This document shows positions 11,898 to 24,270 of a DNA stretch of 64,000 bases, in pieces. The position numbers were made by a program, and so were the translations under genes. The notes beneath the pieces were generated by a model. The model worked only from the letters and a program-made list of their open reading frames with translations. It was not told the origin of the DNA and ran no database searches. The DNA is from Welwitschia mirabilis (lineage: Eukaryota; Gnetophyta; Gnetopsida; Welwitschiales): positions 191,632,754 to 191,696,753 of the forward strand of contig JBOZIK010000001.1 of the NCBI GenBank assembly GCA_051453625.1, in the 5' to 3' direction. Position 1 is the first letter of the stretch. Each line of letters opens with the position of its first letter.

Positions 11898-12992
11898 TTA
11901 TTGATATGCATGTTTGTGTAAATAATTAAGCTAAAAAAGATCTTGTCATTTAAAAAAAAATAGATATCTTACACAATACAACACACTAAGATGAATAGGA
12001 GTTCACCCAAATACATAACCCATCGAAGGCCCAAGCTATAGAAAGAGAATTGATTTCAATAAGAAATACTTTATGTATCTTATCAACAAAAATAAATTAC
12101 AACATAGGAAAGTACAATGCAATACACTTATGAAAAGTTAATCTAGGTAAGGGAAATAGAAATGCATCTAAACTAATAATGCTCAACCTTGACAAAGGTT
12201 GCCCTTATAATCTATATCACTCAAGAAACTATTACTAAATCATAAAAACATAAAATATGAGGGATAATAACAAATAATCATAGGAACTAAAAAAGAGTCT
12301 TTGTATTAATCAAATCATATCTGTGTTACAAAACAGATGCACCTCAATGGAGGAAGCACAACTCAACACCAAGGAAGATGTCTCTCTGCAACTACCAAGG
12401 ATGAATCTCTAGGCCTTTGATCTTTTGTCATGAGAATTTTTGATGTAAGTAAAGACAAGATGGAGTTGAGGGTGGAATTAATACTTATTGACAATAAACC
12501 ATAACAAGAAAATAGATAAATAGGCATGAGAACAATTCTCATGACCATGCAGAAGACACATAAACAAATGGAAAAATTTAGGTGAATGTTTAGTGGAACA
12601 TTATAACAAATGTTGTCTTGCTAGTTATTTGAATGATACATGGGATAATACCATCTCATAAATAATCCATGTGATCTACCAAATTGATAATCAGTATCCT
12701 TGTTGGCTTTAGTATTTGTATCATCTATACTATCATCCAGATGATGAGGTGAATGATAGGATTTTATAAGTGTTCATCTAATGCATCAGCCTAAATGTTT
12801 ATAGGAAATTTATCTCAAAAATAGGAAGTATTGGGAACTACTCAAATATTGTAAAATGTCATGAATATTGCATGTTTTTGTATCTTTCATCCTAGCTCTC
12901 CATTATCATGGAATTCCAGTATAAACTTATCTAAGATCCTATAAAACTACTCAAAATACCCTATTAAATGTATGTAAGTTGGCAATGCAACA
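11898..12992 (-). repeat. Athila-1 3' LTR (left copy)
   Basis: A direct repeat of 24271-25365, about 80% identical by eye over its length, for example the shared block from 12330 to 12560. The right edge ...ggcaatgcaaca is followed by sequence whose complement, aaatgaggggatat, is a good polypurine tract, which fixes the strand as minus. The left edge is blurred (11898-11902). The heptamer TAGTCAT at 11892-11898 recurs at 25365-25371, a candidate target duplication. Confidence 0.85.
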
Positions 12993-13529
12993 TATCCCCT
13001 CATTTAGCCTTATCATTCCCTAACAAAATTAGGCAGTAAACTATGATTGTAAGCCAACATGTTTAATAATAAAAATAGATAAGTTACTAAAGAAATTATT
13101 TTAGAAAAATTTTCAAGAATCTCAAAGCTATAAACTAAATCATGAGAAATCAAAAAATTGAACATTTCACCTGATTTGAAGACTAGCCATCTCTGGGTAA
13201 TCATCTAAATAATAAGGAGGATGATAAACTTAAAAATGATCTTTGGGAAATAGCAATCTATAATAGAAAATTTTTAGATAAATAATGAGTTTATAATTAA
13301 AATCCCCATTAATTTATATAGTAATGAATAAAAGATCATCTGATTAAAATCAGTCCTTATCATAACATATGAAAAATAAAGATAATCATGAAAGCTAGAT
13401 AAAAATATACATCATGCTAAACTAAAAAATGATGTGTATATAAATAATGAGTTTCAATACAAAAATACATAGAGGAGGAGATACAAAATATCACAAAATC
13501 ACTTTCCTTATCATCATATGATGAATTCT

Positions 13530-14860
13530 AACTGGGTAGCTGGCTCAAGTATAGGGGAAGAAGAGGAAAGATGCTGAGGATTAGTAGGGAAATAGAGGTC
13601 CAAGGATGTAGAAATGGAATGGAATGTCTTGTTGTCTTGAACACGTACAACCTTTGGGATGTCTATGCTCAAACTTTACTAAATCGAGATAATACACTAA
13701 TGCATGTCAACAATCTAGTCTTTAGAGTACTGACTCTTCTCTTAATAGTCAGGATCCTTGACTTCAATGTCTACATCCTATGATCTAAAATTTGTATCCT
13801 CTAGTCTAATGTCTAGATACCTTAGTTCACAAAACCTCTAATGGTCTTGATGGTCTCTATCAAGAGGGCATATATCTACTCAAGAGTAATACCAACCACA
13901 GGTCTCTGTACCTAAGTTTACTCTGCCTCTCCTGATACTTATATGCTCATATCATCTAAGTAGTGAATGAAAGTCTGAATATGAGATAAGTGCTACTCAT
14001 CCATGGACTCTAGTATTTCAAACATTTGAAAAGAGCTAAGAGGAGGCATGGGTAAGCCAGAGTCTGCAGCTGTCGTGCCTTAACAATGGATCTAAGTCTT
14101 TTCCAAATAAATGTGAATAAGTCCATCTACCCTCCCTATCTAAAAGCTGCCAGTATCTATAAATGTGTGACCATAGCATGACTATCATGAAATGATGGAC
14201 TGATGTTATGCATCAGCCTTTTATGAAGCACTCAGTATGTAGGGGTTAACTATGTAACTAGAACTCCCTAATTATCCATCATCAGATTCACCAGTATATC
14301 TAGTGCAATGCCATATGCATGGCATTCCTTAGTTCCTCCAACTAAATAAATATAAAAACTCCTAAGCCTATGAAGATCTATGGCTACTATTATAAGAGAT
14401 GGAAGGATAGTAATCTCATGGTCGTAAATATAAGCTACAATTATAACTACTAGTTGACCATGAGAATTTAGTTATTGCTCCATATGCATAGTGTCATAAA
14501 ACTCTCTCATCTCTAATACATAGTACAACCCATGCACATTTATAATCTAATAAAGCTAGAGATTTGTGAGCCTCTTATCTATCTTAGGCTTTAACTAGCT
14601 CATAAAATATTCAAAGTATTTTCCAACATGAATATTATCTATTTAAATTATCAAAGATTGTCCGTGTTAAGGTGGTCATATACTAGCTCTGCATGCTCTA
14701 CCTCTGATGGCACTAATGGGTCGACCTCTTGCTCTACATATTTGAACTTAGTTTCAACCTATCTAGATCCATGCATATGGGCCTATTCATTCAAAAATAC
14801 ATAAAAAATATCATGCGAGAATAGATAGATTCATCAAATACATTACATGGATGCACAATA
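13530..14860 (-). pseudogene. Athila-1 env-position ORF, related to the 'putative plant transposon protein' domain
   Basis: Minus-strand read-through from about 14800 gives a DKRLTNLxLYQIINVHGLYY region and FYDTMHMEQ. Near 14200 comes RLMHNISPSFHDSHAMVTHL, which parallels NFLPLVEHHDEASSYRTYLM of the copia A ORF at 1621-1660: spaced N-x-x-P, H, H and hydrophobic positions. Several stops interrupt it. It lies between integrase and the 3' LTR, the place of Athila's env-like gene. No convincing transmembrane or signal region is visible. A homologous copy is at 25371-26500. The match to the copia domain is by eye and needs a profile search. Confidence 0.5.
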
Positions 14861-14869
14861 ATAACCCAT

Positions 14870-16900
14870 AAAATTGATTAAAAAATTAAAAAAACTGATA
14901 AAAATACATCCGACCCCTTCTTTCTCTAAAAATTGCATTATCTCCTTGATTTACTATATATGAGGGGAAAAGAGAATGCAAATTACATGAAAAGTTAAAA
15001 AGTAGTTTTTAAAGTAGGGCCCACATATGGTAAAAATTTTAAGTACTTAAAATGAAAAATATAATCTAGTAAAATTATAAAACACATCAAAAAAATCAAT
15101 TTTACTTGAAGGATTACTATGTTTCGATCTACAGTTTGTGAGAAAATAAGTGTAAAAGATGGAAAGTTAAAATTTCCTCATAAAACACACAACTAATCAT
15201 AACTTTAAAAATATGTAATAAAATTCAAATCCATAAGTTCCAAATCAAAGAGTGTGAAAAATTAATAAACATACATGAAAAATACACTTGAAAGGCTTAA
15301 AAACAAAAGAAAAAATTAAAAAACAAAAGGAAGAGAAAAACATACCTCATTTTAACAAATTTGATCAAAACTCTGAAATTTAGACATGAAATTAAACAGG
15401 AGAAGATCAAGATGCATGGTCTAGAAGGGTCATCGTTTCTTAAAGGAATGAACAGGAATGGTAAGAAAATGAAGAAAAATGAGAAAATAGGATTTGAACC
15501 GTAGTTTTATCATACTATCATCTGGTCACATTATCTCAACAATAGCCCTAGGATGAATCTCAAAAAAAAATCAGACTATCATCCATCAGATGTCATTTGG
15601 ACAACCAGGTAGATGATGAGACATGCAAAATTTTTTCAAAAGAAAGATATCAAGTAAGAAAATTAGGCTCAAATATAATCATTAAAGTATCATATTTTGT
15701 CAAAAAACTTAAAAAAAAAAGAAAATAAAAAAGAAAATCATGAAAATCGAGATGAAGTATAAAAATGCAAAATAAAAGAAAAACTATGGCTAAAGAAAAC
15801 AAACTAACTAGGCTAAAACTTAACAATGAAAACTACATAAATATCTCTAAACTGAAAAGTAAAATAAGAGAAATCATAGAAATCCAAAAAAAGTACAAGG
15901 AATCTCATAAAAATGGTAAAACAAAAAGATGTTCTAATAAATTTAAATGCTAAATGAAAATGGTATGCATGAATGAATAATCTGAAAACTACTAAATGAT
16001 AAGTTTATTTGTAAAATACAAAAATGTGGAAACAACTTCAAAATAATAAACTTAAAAAAAAAAATTAAAGAAAAGCATAATGAAAATAGACACAAGAAAC
16101 AAGGAGAAGATTTCTTACCTCTTTCAAATTCTAACCTAGTAAACTCCTAGAAAAGACATCATAAATCCACCTGAGTAAAAATGCATAACAAAATATATAA
16201 AATCTATAAAGTTCCACTCAAAAAGGCAGTAATTATAATGTCATCAAAACTCAAGTTTTTAGAGTACTAAATGATAAAATCAAAAGCTACTTAGAAATAA
16301 ATTCACCTACTCACATCCCACAAACACACTCGAAGCCTCAAAAGTTATGTAACCATGTGAAAGACTAAGAGACTAAGAAATAAGCAATGCCTTTGGTAAC
16401 ACTAGCAACACAATTGATCCCATAACCTTAAAGTTTATTACAATTATTTCCATGATAAGGGGAGTATAACCATGATTAGAGAAGTAAGGATTCATGAAGC
16501 ATGACCAACTAACTCCTCAATGGAGTTCCTATAGCTACCAACACTGCCAAAGGTTCCTCTCAAAAAAATTTACCCCAGTGTGGTAGAACATCATGGTGAC
16601 CATGTATTTCTCTTTAAGCACAAAATACAATAGAACATGGTTATTATTTATTTTTCTCTTCTTATCTTTTTTCACTTTTTTTTTTTTAAATTTTCACATG
16701 ATCACATACTCAAAAAGATAAAGGTAAATAAGTAAGATAAAAGATAGAAAATAATACTTCCAAATAACCAAATATCTAAAGTCCATAGTGAATCTAATCT
16801 TACCATTATAAAATACCCAAGTATGACTAATAGTTATGGAAAACTTCATAAAGTAATACATACGTTAAGTTTAAAAGATGATCAAGTGATACCATAACAT
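14870..16900 (-). other. Non-coding spacer of Athila-1 between integrase and env-position ORF
   Basis: No domain recognised on either strand. At 14915-14940 (about 70 bp from the presumed ORF start) the complement reads as a purine tract of the form GAGAAAGAAGGGGTCGG. It is matched at the homologous place in E (26521-26550). A-rich runs lie at 15305-15330 and 15705-15745. A Lys/Asn-rich 62-codon plus-strand ORF at 15765-15953 looks like translated A-rich sequence. Confidence 0.6.
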
Positions 16901-16919
16901 TCACCAAAGGAATAAACTA

Positions 16920-19300
16920 AGAAAGAACTTAGACAATGATAGGATGGAAGTCCTTCTCATTGAGGGAAACCTCAAAATCAAGTACTTCTACCATGTTTAT
17001 GATTGCATCGAAAGATCTTTTGTATGATTTTAACCATTGTCCATTAACTTTCTAAAGCTTCTTAATCTCTAAATCTAAAATATTAAAAGAGCCATTAGAA
17101 TACACTCTCTCTACAAGATAAATATATAACTATTTAGAGGTCAAATTTTTATTTAAAATATATACTCTAGTGTTGTATAAAAGAATAACTTGACCTAGTT
17201 CAAAATTGTTATGTAGTATCTTTTTAATAATATTTGAACTTAGCTTGGAATTCATGGATTTATTGATGATTTAATTTTTATTAAGGTAATCTAATTATGA
17301 TAATCTATGTTTAAGATTTTAATGAAGGTCCACAAGAATAAGTTAATGTAAAACACAATAAGAGTTATAGAACTCATTAATAGGTAAAACACAAACTTTT
17401 TCATACATAAGTTCATAAGGTAAAAAAACAACAGAAGTACATCAAGTAGTACCATAAGCCCAAAGAACATCATTAAGCTTAAACGCCTAATATTTCTTAT
17501 TAATAGAAACAAGTATTTGTAATATTTTTTAAATTTCTCTATTGGCATTTTTATCTTATCCATTAGTCTGAGGATGATAAGCACAAGCTACTCTATGTTC
17601 TATTCTAATGGATAAANNNNNNNNNNNNNNNNNNNNNNNNNNNNNNNNNNNNNNNNNNNNNNNNNNNNNNNNNNNNNNNNNNNNNNNNNNNNNNNNNNNN
17701 NNNNNNNNNNNNNNNNNNNNNNNNNNNNNNNNNNNNNNNNNNNNNNNNNNNNNNNNNNNNNNNNNNNNNNNNNNNNNNNNNNNNNNNNNNNNNNNNNNNN
17801 NNNNNNNNNNNNNNNNNNNNNNNNNNNNNNNNNNNNNNNNNNNNNNNNNNNNNNNNNNNNNNNNNNNNNNNNNNNNNNNNNNNNNNNNNNNNNNNNNNNN
17901 NNNNNNNNNNNNNNNNNNNNNNNNNNNNNNNNNNNNNNNNNNNNNNNNNNNNNNNNNNNNNNNNNNNNNNNNNNNNNNNNNNNNNNNNNNNNNNNNNNNN
18001 NNNNNNNNNNNNNNNNNNNNNNNNNNNNNNNNNNNNNNNNNNNNNNNNNNNNNNNNNNNNNNNNNNNNNNNNNNNNNNNNNNNNNNNNNNNNNNNNNNNN
18101 NNNNNNNNNNNNNNNNNNNNNNNNNNNNNNNNNNNNNNNNNNNNNNNNNNNNNNNNNNNNNNNNNNNNNNNNNNNNNNNNNNNNNNNNNNNNNNNNNNNN
18201 NNNNNNNNNNNNNNNNNNNNNNNNNNNNNNNNNNNNNNNNNNNNNNNNNNNNNNNNNNNNNNNNNNNNNNNNNNNNNNNNNNNNNNNNNNNNNNNNNNNN
18301 NNNNNNNNNNNNNNNNNNNNNNNNNNNNNNNNNNNNNNNNNNNNNNNNNNNNNNNNNNNNNNNNNNNNNNNNNNNNNNNNNNNNNNNNNNNNNNNNNNNN
18401 NNNNNNNNNNNNNNNNNNNNNNNNNNNNNNNNNNNNNNNNNNNNNNNNNNNNNNNNNNNNNNNNNNNNNNNNNNNNNNNNNNNNNNNNNNNNNNNNNNNN
18501 NNNNNNNNNNNNNNNNNNNNNNNNNNNNNNNNNNNNNNNNNNNNNNNNNTATTGGCATTTTTATCTTATCCATTAGTCTGAGGATGATAAGCACAAGCTA
18601 CTCTATGTTCTATTCTAATGGATAAAAGAAGCTTTCTAAAAATTTGATTAATAAAATGAGTTTCTTAATTAGTAAGGATAATCCTAGGAAAATAAAATCT
18701 CTAAAAAATATGAGTTCTAAGAAAATGATAAATAGTTTGGGCATCATTTCAAGAAGTAGGAATAACTTCAACCCATTTAGTCACAGAATCTATAGCTACT
18801 AAAAGGTAATGTTTATCATGAGAAGGTAGGTGAATAAGGCCTATAAAATTAATACCTTAATAATTAAAAGGTTCATATGCAAGAATAGATCTAAGGGACA
18901 TCTCCTGATCATGAATAGGGCTACCAGAACGCTAACAAGGATCACACCTTCTAGCAAAATCAAAAGAATCCTGAAAATAAGTAGGTCAATAAAAACTAGA
19001 ATGAAGAATTTTCATAGCCATTTTCTATCTAGTAAAATGTCCTATATAAATACTGCCATGAGAAAAATGAAGGATTTTAGATATTTTTCAATTAGGCACA
19101 TATTTTTGCATAATTTGATCTTTACACTTATGATAGAAATGTGGCTCTATCCACTTATAGTTACCTATTTTATGGAAAAAAGATTTACATTAATTATAAG
19201 TCCAATGTTGTGGTGTTTTCATGGTTATAAGATAATTAATAATATCTATGTACCAAGAAGGAGGATGAATAGAAGATATATCAAAAAGTTGCTTATCTAG
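16920..19300 (-). pseudogene. Athila-1 integrase (broken, interrupted by a gap)
   Basis: Minus strand. The catalytic core begins near 18880 with LLVAIDSVTKWVEVIPTS, keeping the first catalytic Asp. It continues to a THFINQ block in which the usual SDGGTHF Asp reads Asn. AYHPQTNG with a stop after it lies at both 17570-17600 and 18580-18610 because the gap flanks are duplicated. NDVLWAYGTT follows near 17450. The C-terminal domain (17200-16925) reads ELGQVILLYNTR, then KVNGQWLKSYKRSF, and stays in one frame for about 100 codons with two stops. Family: Ty3/gypsy integrase, Athila lineage. The true distance across 17617-18549 is probably much shorter than the N run. Confidence 0.8.
17540..18626. 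other. 933-N gap with identical 77-bp flanks (assembly duplication)
   Basis: The 77 bp at 17540-17616 and 18550-18626 are identical, on either side of Ns at 17617-18549. Apparent long ORFs across this gap are artefacts of Ns. Confidence 0.9.
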
Positions 19301-19378
19301 AAAAGAATCATCAATAAAAAAAATCATTAGAAGGAGAAGAAAGATGAAACAAAGGATTAGCAATATAATTATGTGTTT

Positions 19379-20690
19379 CTACTCTACAATGATGGTTAAA
19401 GTAAATTTTTTTATAAGGAGGATCCATATAATTAGTCTAGCTCTAGAATATTTCTTAGTTATGAGGTAACAAATATCAACATAATCAGTACAAACATTCA
19501 TATAAAAGCCTATAAGATAATGTCTAAGTGTATCAAAGCAAAACATAATGGCTAACATTTCCTTCTCTATAGTAGTATAATTCATTTGAGTTCTAGATAA
19601 ATATTTGCTATGGTAAGCTATAACTTTAAAATCATTTCCATATGTTTGATAAAGTTTCCCATCCACAGTAAAATTACTCACATCATACATTAATTCAAAG
19701 TCTTTTTCCCAATCCAATCCCATTACAATAGGAGCATAAGAAAGTTTACATTTAAGTCTATCAAAAGCAAGCTAACAAGATTTATTTCATTTAAATTTAG
19801 CTTCTTTCTCTAGTAAAAAGTGAAGGGTTTATAAATATCTACATAATCATGAATAAACCAATGGTAAGAACCATAATAACTAAGAAAATATCTAACTTGT
19901 TTCACATTTGTAGGGGAATTTAGGTTTTGAATAATACCATCTTTTTTGGAGTCCATACTAATTCCTTCTTTTGAAATATGATGATCTAAAATAATTTCAC
20001 TTTTAACTAAAAATAAACTTTTTTCCAACTCAAATGTAGGCCACTAAAAATGCAATGATCAAGGACTTTCTCTAATCGTTCTAAAATTTGTTCAAAAGTT
20101 TCAGCATAAATAGAGAAATTATTCATAAAAATTTCTATCAAATCCTCTAACATATCAAAAAAAATACCTATCATAGCATGCTAAAAATTAAATGAGAATT
20201 ACAAAGTCTAAAAGGCATGCATCAGAAAGCAAAAGTAATAAAAGGTAAAGTAAAATTAGTTCTGTCTTAGTTATTACTAGTAATACAAACTTGATTATAA
20301 CCACTATATCCATCAAGAAAATAATAAAATGCATGTCTCTAAATCCTATTAAATATCTGATTAATAAAAGATAAATGACAACAATCGTTTTTATTTATTT
20401 CATTTGATTTTTTGAAATCTATGCACGTTCTCCATTTCCCATCTTTCTTAAGCACTACCGTCAAAGGGCTAATCCACTCACTGTTATCTATAGCATAAAT
20501 GACTCCAACATCCGTTAATTTTATGTCTTCATCCTTGACAACTTGATTAAGAGTTGGATTAAGTCTATATTAGTGTTGCTTAATAGGTTTTACATTATCC
20601 TCAAGGTAGATTTTGTATTGAATAATCCAGGTAGGAATTACTATTAAATTATTATAGATTAAGCAAATGCATTTATCTTAGATTGTAGAA
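19379..20690 (-). pseudogene. Athila-1 reverse transcriptase and RNase H (broken)
   Basis: Minus strand. RT starts near 20490 with SEWISPLTVVLKKDGKWR and CIDFKK, then YYFLDGYSGYNQV, followed by the palm motif. There the usual F-M-D-D-F reads F-M-N-N-F (MNN codons at 20118-20126), so both catalytic Asp residues are Asn. The connection (20028-19810) reads ISKEGISMDSKK and VRYFLSYYGSYHWFI. RNase H (19723-19379) is open for 114 codons and includes ELMYDVSNFTV, YTTIEKEMLAI, YTDYVDI-like CTDYVDICYLITKK and LIIWILLIKKF, all Athila hallmarks. At least ten stops lie upstream of the RNase H segment. The loss of both metal ligands means this RT was inactive. Confidence 0.88.
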
Positions 20691-20698
20691 GAGAAATT

Positions 20699-20798
20699 NN
20701 NNNNNNNNNNNNNNNNNNNNNNNNNNNNNNNNNNNNNNNNNNNNNNNNNNNNNNNNNNNNNNNNNNNNNNNNNNNNNNNNNNNNNNNNNNNNNNNNNN
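20699..20798. other. 100-N gap
   Basis: No duplicated flank is visible. It separates the RT fingers from the protease side of Athila-1. Confidence 0.95.
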
Positions 20799-21218
20799 AA
20801 TTAGACTTGATTTTATTAAGGGGAAATATTTTTTTTACTTATTAATGATTTTTTCAAATCATTATTCAAAAAAATGTATCTAAGTCCAGTAGATAAGGGT
20901 TTTAAATTTAGATTTGAATTTAAATTTTTATTTTCTATTAAATTTCTAGAAAATTTTACTATTATCTCATATTGGCATTCGAACATGAGTAGTGGACAAT
21001 CACCCTTAAAATATGAAATCTCAATTCTACTCAAATCTTAAACTTCTGCAAAATTAAAAGAATTGGTCTCTTTACTCTCCAAATTAAAATAATCAAATTT
21101 CTAGATGGTTAAAATCAAGTTGATCTTCATAAAAAACATTTAGGTTATCTACTTTTACTTAATTGTCAAACAAAGTTGGTTCATGAAGCATTGATTATCT
21201 CTCTTCAAGTGGATGATG

Positions 21219-21690
21219 CTATAAAAATAAAGTTAACTTTATTTTTTCTTCTATACTTAAATCATTTCTAAATCTTTTTTTAGATCCATTAAATACTCTT
21301 ATTGCAAACTTCTTATTTTCTAAATAACACTCCATCAAACTGGTTCTTGTGTCTATAATACAATGGAATATTTCATAAAAAGCTCTATCTAGTAGTAAAG
21401 GATAATCATCATTATGTTCAACTTCTATCATAACAACATAAATGGGGTAGAAAGGTTTTTTAATCTGATTGGATAAATCCTTAATTACTTCTAAAAATTT
21501 CTTAATAGAGGGATCAACCAATTTTAAAACAATTCTTGTAGGCTCTATTCTATATTCCAACCCAAGTATTTAACAAATGTGCAAGAGCATAATGTTGACA
21601 CTAGCTCCAATATCAATCAAAGCTTTTTTAATCCTCCCATTTTCCTCTAAAGTAACACTAACAATTGTTGCCCCTAGATCATTAAGCTTT
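21219..21690 (-). pseudogene. Athila-1 aspartic protease (broken)
   Basis: Minus-strand read-through begins near 21690 (LGATIVSVTLEENGRIKK). It reaches the catalytic flap start ALIDIGASVNI at about 21600-21630, where D-x-G-A-S is intact. One stop then intervenes before a 113-codon open stretch (21560-21219) with EPTRIVLKLVDPSIK, the usual PTR.TLQLADRS block, and DYPLLLDRAFY where family members have PLILGRPFL. The second Gly of that block is Asp here (G-to-A). The order gag-PR-RT is as expected for Athila. Confidence 0.82.
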
Positions 21691-21781
21691 GGACATTTTT
21701 GTAAAACTAAGTTTTTAATGGATTGAGATAGGAATATTTTACTAGAAATGATTCATTTTATTTCCTTCTAATTAGGTCTTT

Positions 21782-21995
21782 TTAAAACTTAGAATACTTA
21801 TGGTTTTCTTGTAAAAGTTTCCAAAATGGTAAATTCATNNNNNNNNNNNNNNNNNNNNNNNNNNNNNNNNNNNNNNNNNNNNNNNNNNNNNNNNNNNNNN
21901 NNNNNNNNNNNNNNNNNNNNNNNNNNNNNNNNNNNNNNTTAAAACTTAGAATACTTATGGTTTTCTTGTAAAAGTTTCCAAAATGATAAATTCAT
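21782..21995. other. 100-N gap with near-identical 57-bp flanks
   Basis: 21782-21838 and 21939-21995 differ at one base (ggtaa versus gataa). This is probably an unmerged contig overlap or two haplotypes. Confidence 0.85.
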
Positions 21996-22639
21996 ACTCA
22001 CATTTTACATTAAGGCTTTTACATAATCATCAAAAATATGATTTGTATCCAATCTATCAAGCCAAGGGGTATTAGATTTCTTATGTGAAGAATTTTTATT
22101 TTTATTACTTAATGGAGAAGAAAAAAATGATTTTCTAAAATCTCTATATCCTCTTTTCATTATTTTTGTTACTTTATAATATCAAAAATTTCTAGATGGA
22201 AGGTTTTGTGATTTAGTAAAGATTGAGTGGCAAGTGATCCTTATGGTCTTTAGTTAGCAAGCATGGTTTATTACAAAATAATCACAAGATTTTCAATGTT
22301 AGGATTTGTTCTTTCTTGTGTTTTTCTTAACTCATTAGTAGAATTTTTAAGTGGATCACCTTGGTTTTCTAAGTTACATGAGCTTGCTTGATTATTTAAG
22401 TTATTTAATTAGAAATTTATATTCTTAAATATCTTTTTAAATGGTTTTAAGTTAAGATGATTTATTTGAAAATGTTTAAAGTTGGATTTTCCACTCATCC
22501 TAGGTTGAAAATTGTTATGATTTTGGATTGGAATTTGATTTTGGTTTTAGTTAAAGTTTAATAAACTTTGGTTAAAAGCACACACTTCCTTATATATTTT
22601 TTTCTTTATAAGTTAGAAGTAAAGGCCACTATTATATAA

Positions 22640-23575
22640 CATAATAGTTATCTTTTGTAAAAATCACAAGGAGAAGCTACAACTACACTCTTTTTGATTG
22701 CCACATTTTCATTTAAAATTATTTGTGTATTTTTCTAAAGCTAAGGTAAAAATTCTTAATGAAATTTATTAGTTCCTTTTTAGTTCTTATTTCTTCTTCT
22801 TTTTTTTTTGTTTAACCTCTTTAAGATCTTTGATGATTTGACCTACAGTTTGATTTTCTGTAGATGAAGGTTTACACTAAGTTTGAATTACTTCTACCAA
22901 CTCTTCTAACACTTTTCAAGAATTTTCTAAGGTAAGGTTAAACAAATTTCCTCCACATAAAAAATCAACTAGTTGCTTTATTTGACTGTTAAGTCAACTA
23001 TAAAAGTATTCTACTAATTCTTCTTAAGAAAAAACATCTACGGGGTTTGAATGTAAAGTAATGAAAAATCTCTCATAGGTAGAGGCATAATATTCATTAG
23101 AAAGTTGTTAAAAGTTGGTTATTTATTTCTTATATTTTTTAATGGTGGTTTCACTCATGAATATTTTAATGAAAGATTTCTAAAATTGACTCCATGATTT
23201 TAAAAATTTATGACAAATCATTCTTCATTAAAGTTTAGTTTTACCTTTTAAAGTGATGAGAAAAATAACCATGTAAATTCTATCATTTATTCTTTTTTAC
23301 TATTCCCTGAAGTGAGAACTAATTATTTGATGTTGGTAATGTGTTATAAAAAGATCTTCATCAAGTTTACCACTAAAAATGGGATAGGAATTTAGGTTTC
23401 TAGGTTTAACATCATTACCGAGAAGTAAATCAAAGGGGGTTTGGATTTCACATTTTTTATTAGTAATTAGATCTCTAAGGATGAAATTTTTATTAGGGTT
23501 TATAGGTGTAGTCATGGGGGTTCTAATGATAAGAGGTGAATTAGGCAAAGTGGTTTGCTTTTCCTTCTACAATAA
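22640..23575 (-). pseudogene. Athila-1 gag (broken)
   Basis: The N-terminal part (23548-23300, open for 82 codons) contains PFDLLLGNDVKPRNLNSYPIFSG in two pieces; the LNSYPIFSG block matches the LHHFPTFHG opening of Athila gag. Near 23070-22860 read-through gives ERFFITLHSNP and QIKQLVDFLCGGNLFN, then VLEELVEVIQT. These correspond to the ERFKDLLRRCP...LVDAAAGGSLMN core. Stops and shifts separate the pieces. No zinc knuckle is recognisable, as is usual for this lineage when decayed. Confidence 0.72.
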
Positions 23576-24249
23576 GTTAAACATGTTTAGAAATTGAAAA
23601 CTATCGTCAACACAATCTTCTAAAAAATTTTCTCTTACAAAATTAGATTCTAAAGAAATAGAAGTAGAAATTTTTGGAATTTTTAAACTTTGAATATCTT
23701 TGTTGTGCATACCTGATTTAGTTTCAAGATCAATTAAATCTTCTTAAATATTTTCATTTATGAACAACTACTCTCTTTAGTATTTTTCTTTATATCAGAT
23801 TTTACCATACTTGCTTAGTTTTTGATGCATAGAGTATTGTTCCTACAGTTATCTAGATGATAGTCTAGATAATAAGAAACACAAAAAACATGAAAATCAA
23901 AAAATGCAGAAAATAGAAATGTGAAAATAATAGACATACAAAACATAGATAATAGACTATTATCTGTCTAAGTCATCTAGATGATAGAGGTATCAATAAG
24001 AAAAACTCTAAAAATTTTTGAAAAAACATAAAGCTAAAAAATTAAGGCATAGAGGCCATTGTTACTACACATCATTTGTACTATGAGGTAGATAAAAAAG
24101 ATTTTATTTTATAACTTAAAAAACTAAAACTTATAAAAATAAAACCTATGCTATTATAGATAAAAATACAATGCTACTATAGGCAAACATCCAAACTAAA
24201 ATCCAAATACTCACTTAAGTAATGAAAACTCTCAATCTCTAAACAACCT

Positions 24250-24267
24250 TTCTTGTTAATGATGTCA
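24250..24267 (-). promoter_or_regulatory. Primer-binding site of Athila-1 (tRNA-Asp type, decayed)
   Basis: Three bases inside the 5' LTR edge, the minus strand reads TGACATCATTAACAAGAA. The site complementary to plant tRNA-Asp, used by Athila elements, is TGGCGCCGTTGCCGGGGA. All but one of the differences are G-to-A or C-to-T; the exception is one C-to-A. Confidence 0.7.
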
Positions 24268-24270
24268 AGA

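Noticed and set aside
15765-15953. Lys/Asn-rich 62-codon ORF
   Set aside because: Translation of an A-rich tract in the Athila-1 spacer.
17291-17584. 97-codon minus-strand ORF rich in Leu/Phe
   Set aside because: Neighbouring frame of the integrase; AYHPQTNG and NDVLWAYG are in the other frame.
17605-18594. Long open frames across N runs (also at 37689-38808, 41279-41976, 58103-58963 and 61663-62407)
   Set aside because: They are open only because Ns encode no stops; the real flanking sequence adds few residues.
18830-19300. 156-codon plus-strand ORF
   Set aside because: Antisense to the Athila-1 integrase, whose motifs are on the minus strand.
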